Of a DNA stretch of 7,877 nt, positions 7,571 to 7,877 are shown in pieces. Below the pieces are notes generated by a model. That model ran no database searches and was not told where the DNA came from. It worked only from the letters and a program-made list of their open reading frames with translations. Made by a program: the position numbers and the translations under genes. This DNA is from a bacterium (GTDB taxonomy: Bacteria; Calditrichota; Calditrichia; RBG-13-44-9; J042): the NCBI GenBank assembly GCA_015494485.1, contig WGBF01000248.1:1-7877 (forward strand). The letters run 5' to 3'. Every line of letters starts with the position of its first letter. Position 1 is the first letter of the stretch.

Positions 7571-7666
7571 AATTTTATTATTAATTTTTAATTTTAGTGG
7601 CAATGTCACAAGGGAATGGGGATTGATTTTTAACTTAGGGAATATTAAATGGGGGGAAGTAAGCGC
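7571..7666 (+). other. AT-rich intergenic break between the operon and the secreted-protein gene
   Basis: This 96-nt gap is far richer in A and T than the genes around it and is the longest non-coding stretch of the window. A possible promoter for the next gene is TTGATT (7623-7628) with TTAAAT (7645-7650), 16 nt apart, four of six matches each. A perfect 9-bp A/T inverted repeat (7544-7552 with 7583-7591) spans the reductase stop, but its 30-nt loop and lack of GC make it a poor terminator. I infer a transcription-unit boundary here. Confidence 0.35.
7651..7659 (+). promoter_or_regulatory. Ribosome binding site for the FG-GAP protein gene
   Basis: GGGGGGAAG ends 7 nt before the ATG at 7667. 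The purine-rich match and spacing support that start, which also gives a clean signal peptide. Confidence 0.55.
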
Positions 7667-7877
7667 ATGAACCGCATTGCAATAATATTTGTATTATTTT
7701 TTTTCTCATCCATTGGATTTGCTCAAATCACCTGGACGGAGAACGTTGTCAGTAACACCATTACCGGCGCCAAAAAGGTTGTTGCCACCGATCTGGACAA
7801 TGATGGGGATTACGACCTGGTGGTCACAGCCAATCCCGAAGGCAGCAATCCGGAAGACCCCAACGCACCCAATGTGA
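7667..7877 (+). CDS. Secreted FG-GAP/VCBS-repeat protein, 5' part only
   Basis: Open to the right edge, with 70 codons visible. Residues 1-19 form a classical signal peptide: MNR, then a hydrophobic core IAIIFVLFFFSSIG, and a likely cut after FA19 before Gln20. The mature start leads into the beginning of a calcium-binding FG-GAP/VCBS-like repeat, with VVATDLDNDGDYDLVV at 38-53. The aspartates at 42, 44, 46, 48 and 50 follow the DxDxDGDxD pattern of these beta-propeller repeats. Such proteins are exported or surface-attached and often very large; in FCB bacteria many end in a type IX sorting domain, which would lie outside this window. It has its own ribosome binding site after a 96-nt gap, so it may be a separate unit. 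The specific role is unknown; surface adhesion or a link to the glycan made upstream are only guesses. Confidence 0.8.
   Translation, partial: MNRIAIIFVLFFFSSIGFAQITWTENVVSNTITGAKKVVATDLDNDGDYDLVVTANPEGSNPEDPNAPNV

Noticed and set aside
7544..7591. Inverted repeat TTAAAAATT/AATTTTTAA around the end of the reductase gene as a terminator
   Set aside because: It is all A/T with a 30-nt loop and partly inside the coding region. Such repeats are expected by chance in this AT-rich stretch.
7689..7877. Alternative forward frame at the right edge
   Set aside because: It overlaps the frame with a signal peptide, ribosome binding site and calcium-binding repeat, and its own peptide has no such features.

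Overview
The window is a compact, single-strand gene cluster of about 50% GC. Five complete genes, one 3' fragment at the left edge and one 5' fragment at the right edge are all read left to right. Reading order: the tail of an unrecognised gene (1-95); an 851-residue dikinase of the rifampin-phosphotransferase type (88-2643); a GT-B glycosyltransferase (2636-3937); a PAPS-type sulfotransferase (4004-4798); a WzxC-type lipid-linked glycan flippase (4884-6329); a flavoprotein of the geranylgeranyl reductase family (6326-7570). After a 96-bp AT-rich gap comes the start of a secreted FG-GAP/VCBS-repeat protein (7667 to the right edge).

The first six reading frames look like one operon. The junctions are an 8-nt overlap, another 8-nt overlap of the same form, a 66-nt gap, an 85-nt gap and a 4-nt ATGA overlap, and no convincing terminator lies between them. 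The set reads as the tailoring and export part of a pathway for a sulfated, lipid-linked glycan or glycolipid. One enzyme adds a sugar, one adds sulfate, a flippase moves the lipid-linked product across the membrane, and an isoprenoid reductase may saturate the lipid or carrier. The dikinase would phosphorylate an unknown acceptor. This pathway is inference from gene content; no substrate can be read from the sequence.

The most notable point is the dikinase. It would often be named PEP synthase, but it has the domain order of rifampin phosphotransferase (ATP-grasp, acceptor domain, C-terminal swivelling His domain). It lacks the C-terminal PEP/pyruvate barrel of true PEP synthase and PPDK, so its acceptor is probably not pyruvate.

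The organism cannot be named. The secreted FG-GAP protein, the moderate GC and the mix of genes with and without clear Shine-Dalgarno sites would suit a member of the FCB group (for example Calditrichota, KSB1, Ignavibacteria or Marinimicrobia-like lineages). That is a weak inference. I see no RNA genes, CRISPR arrays, insertion sequences or attachment sites.
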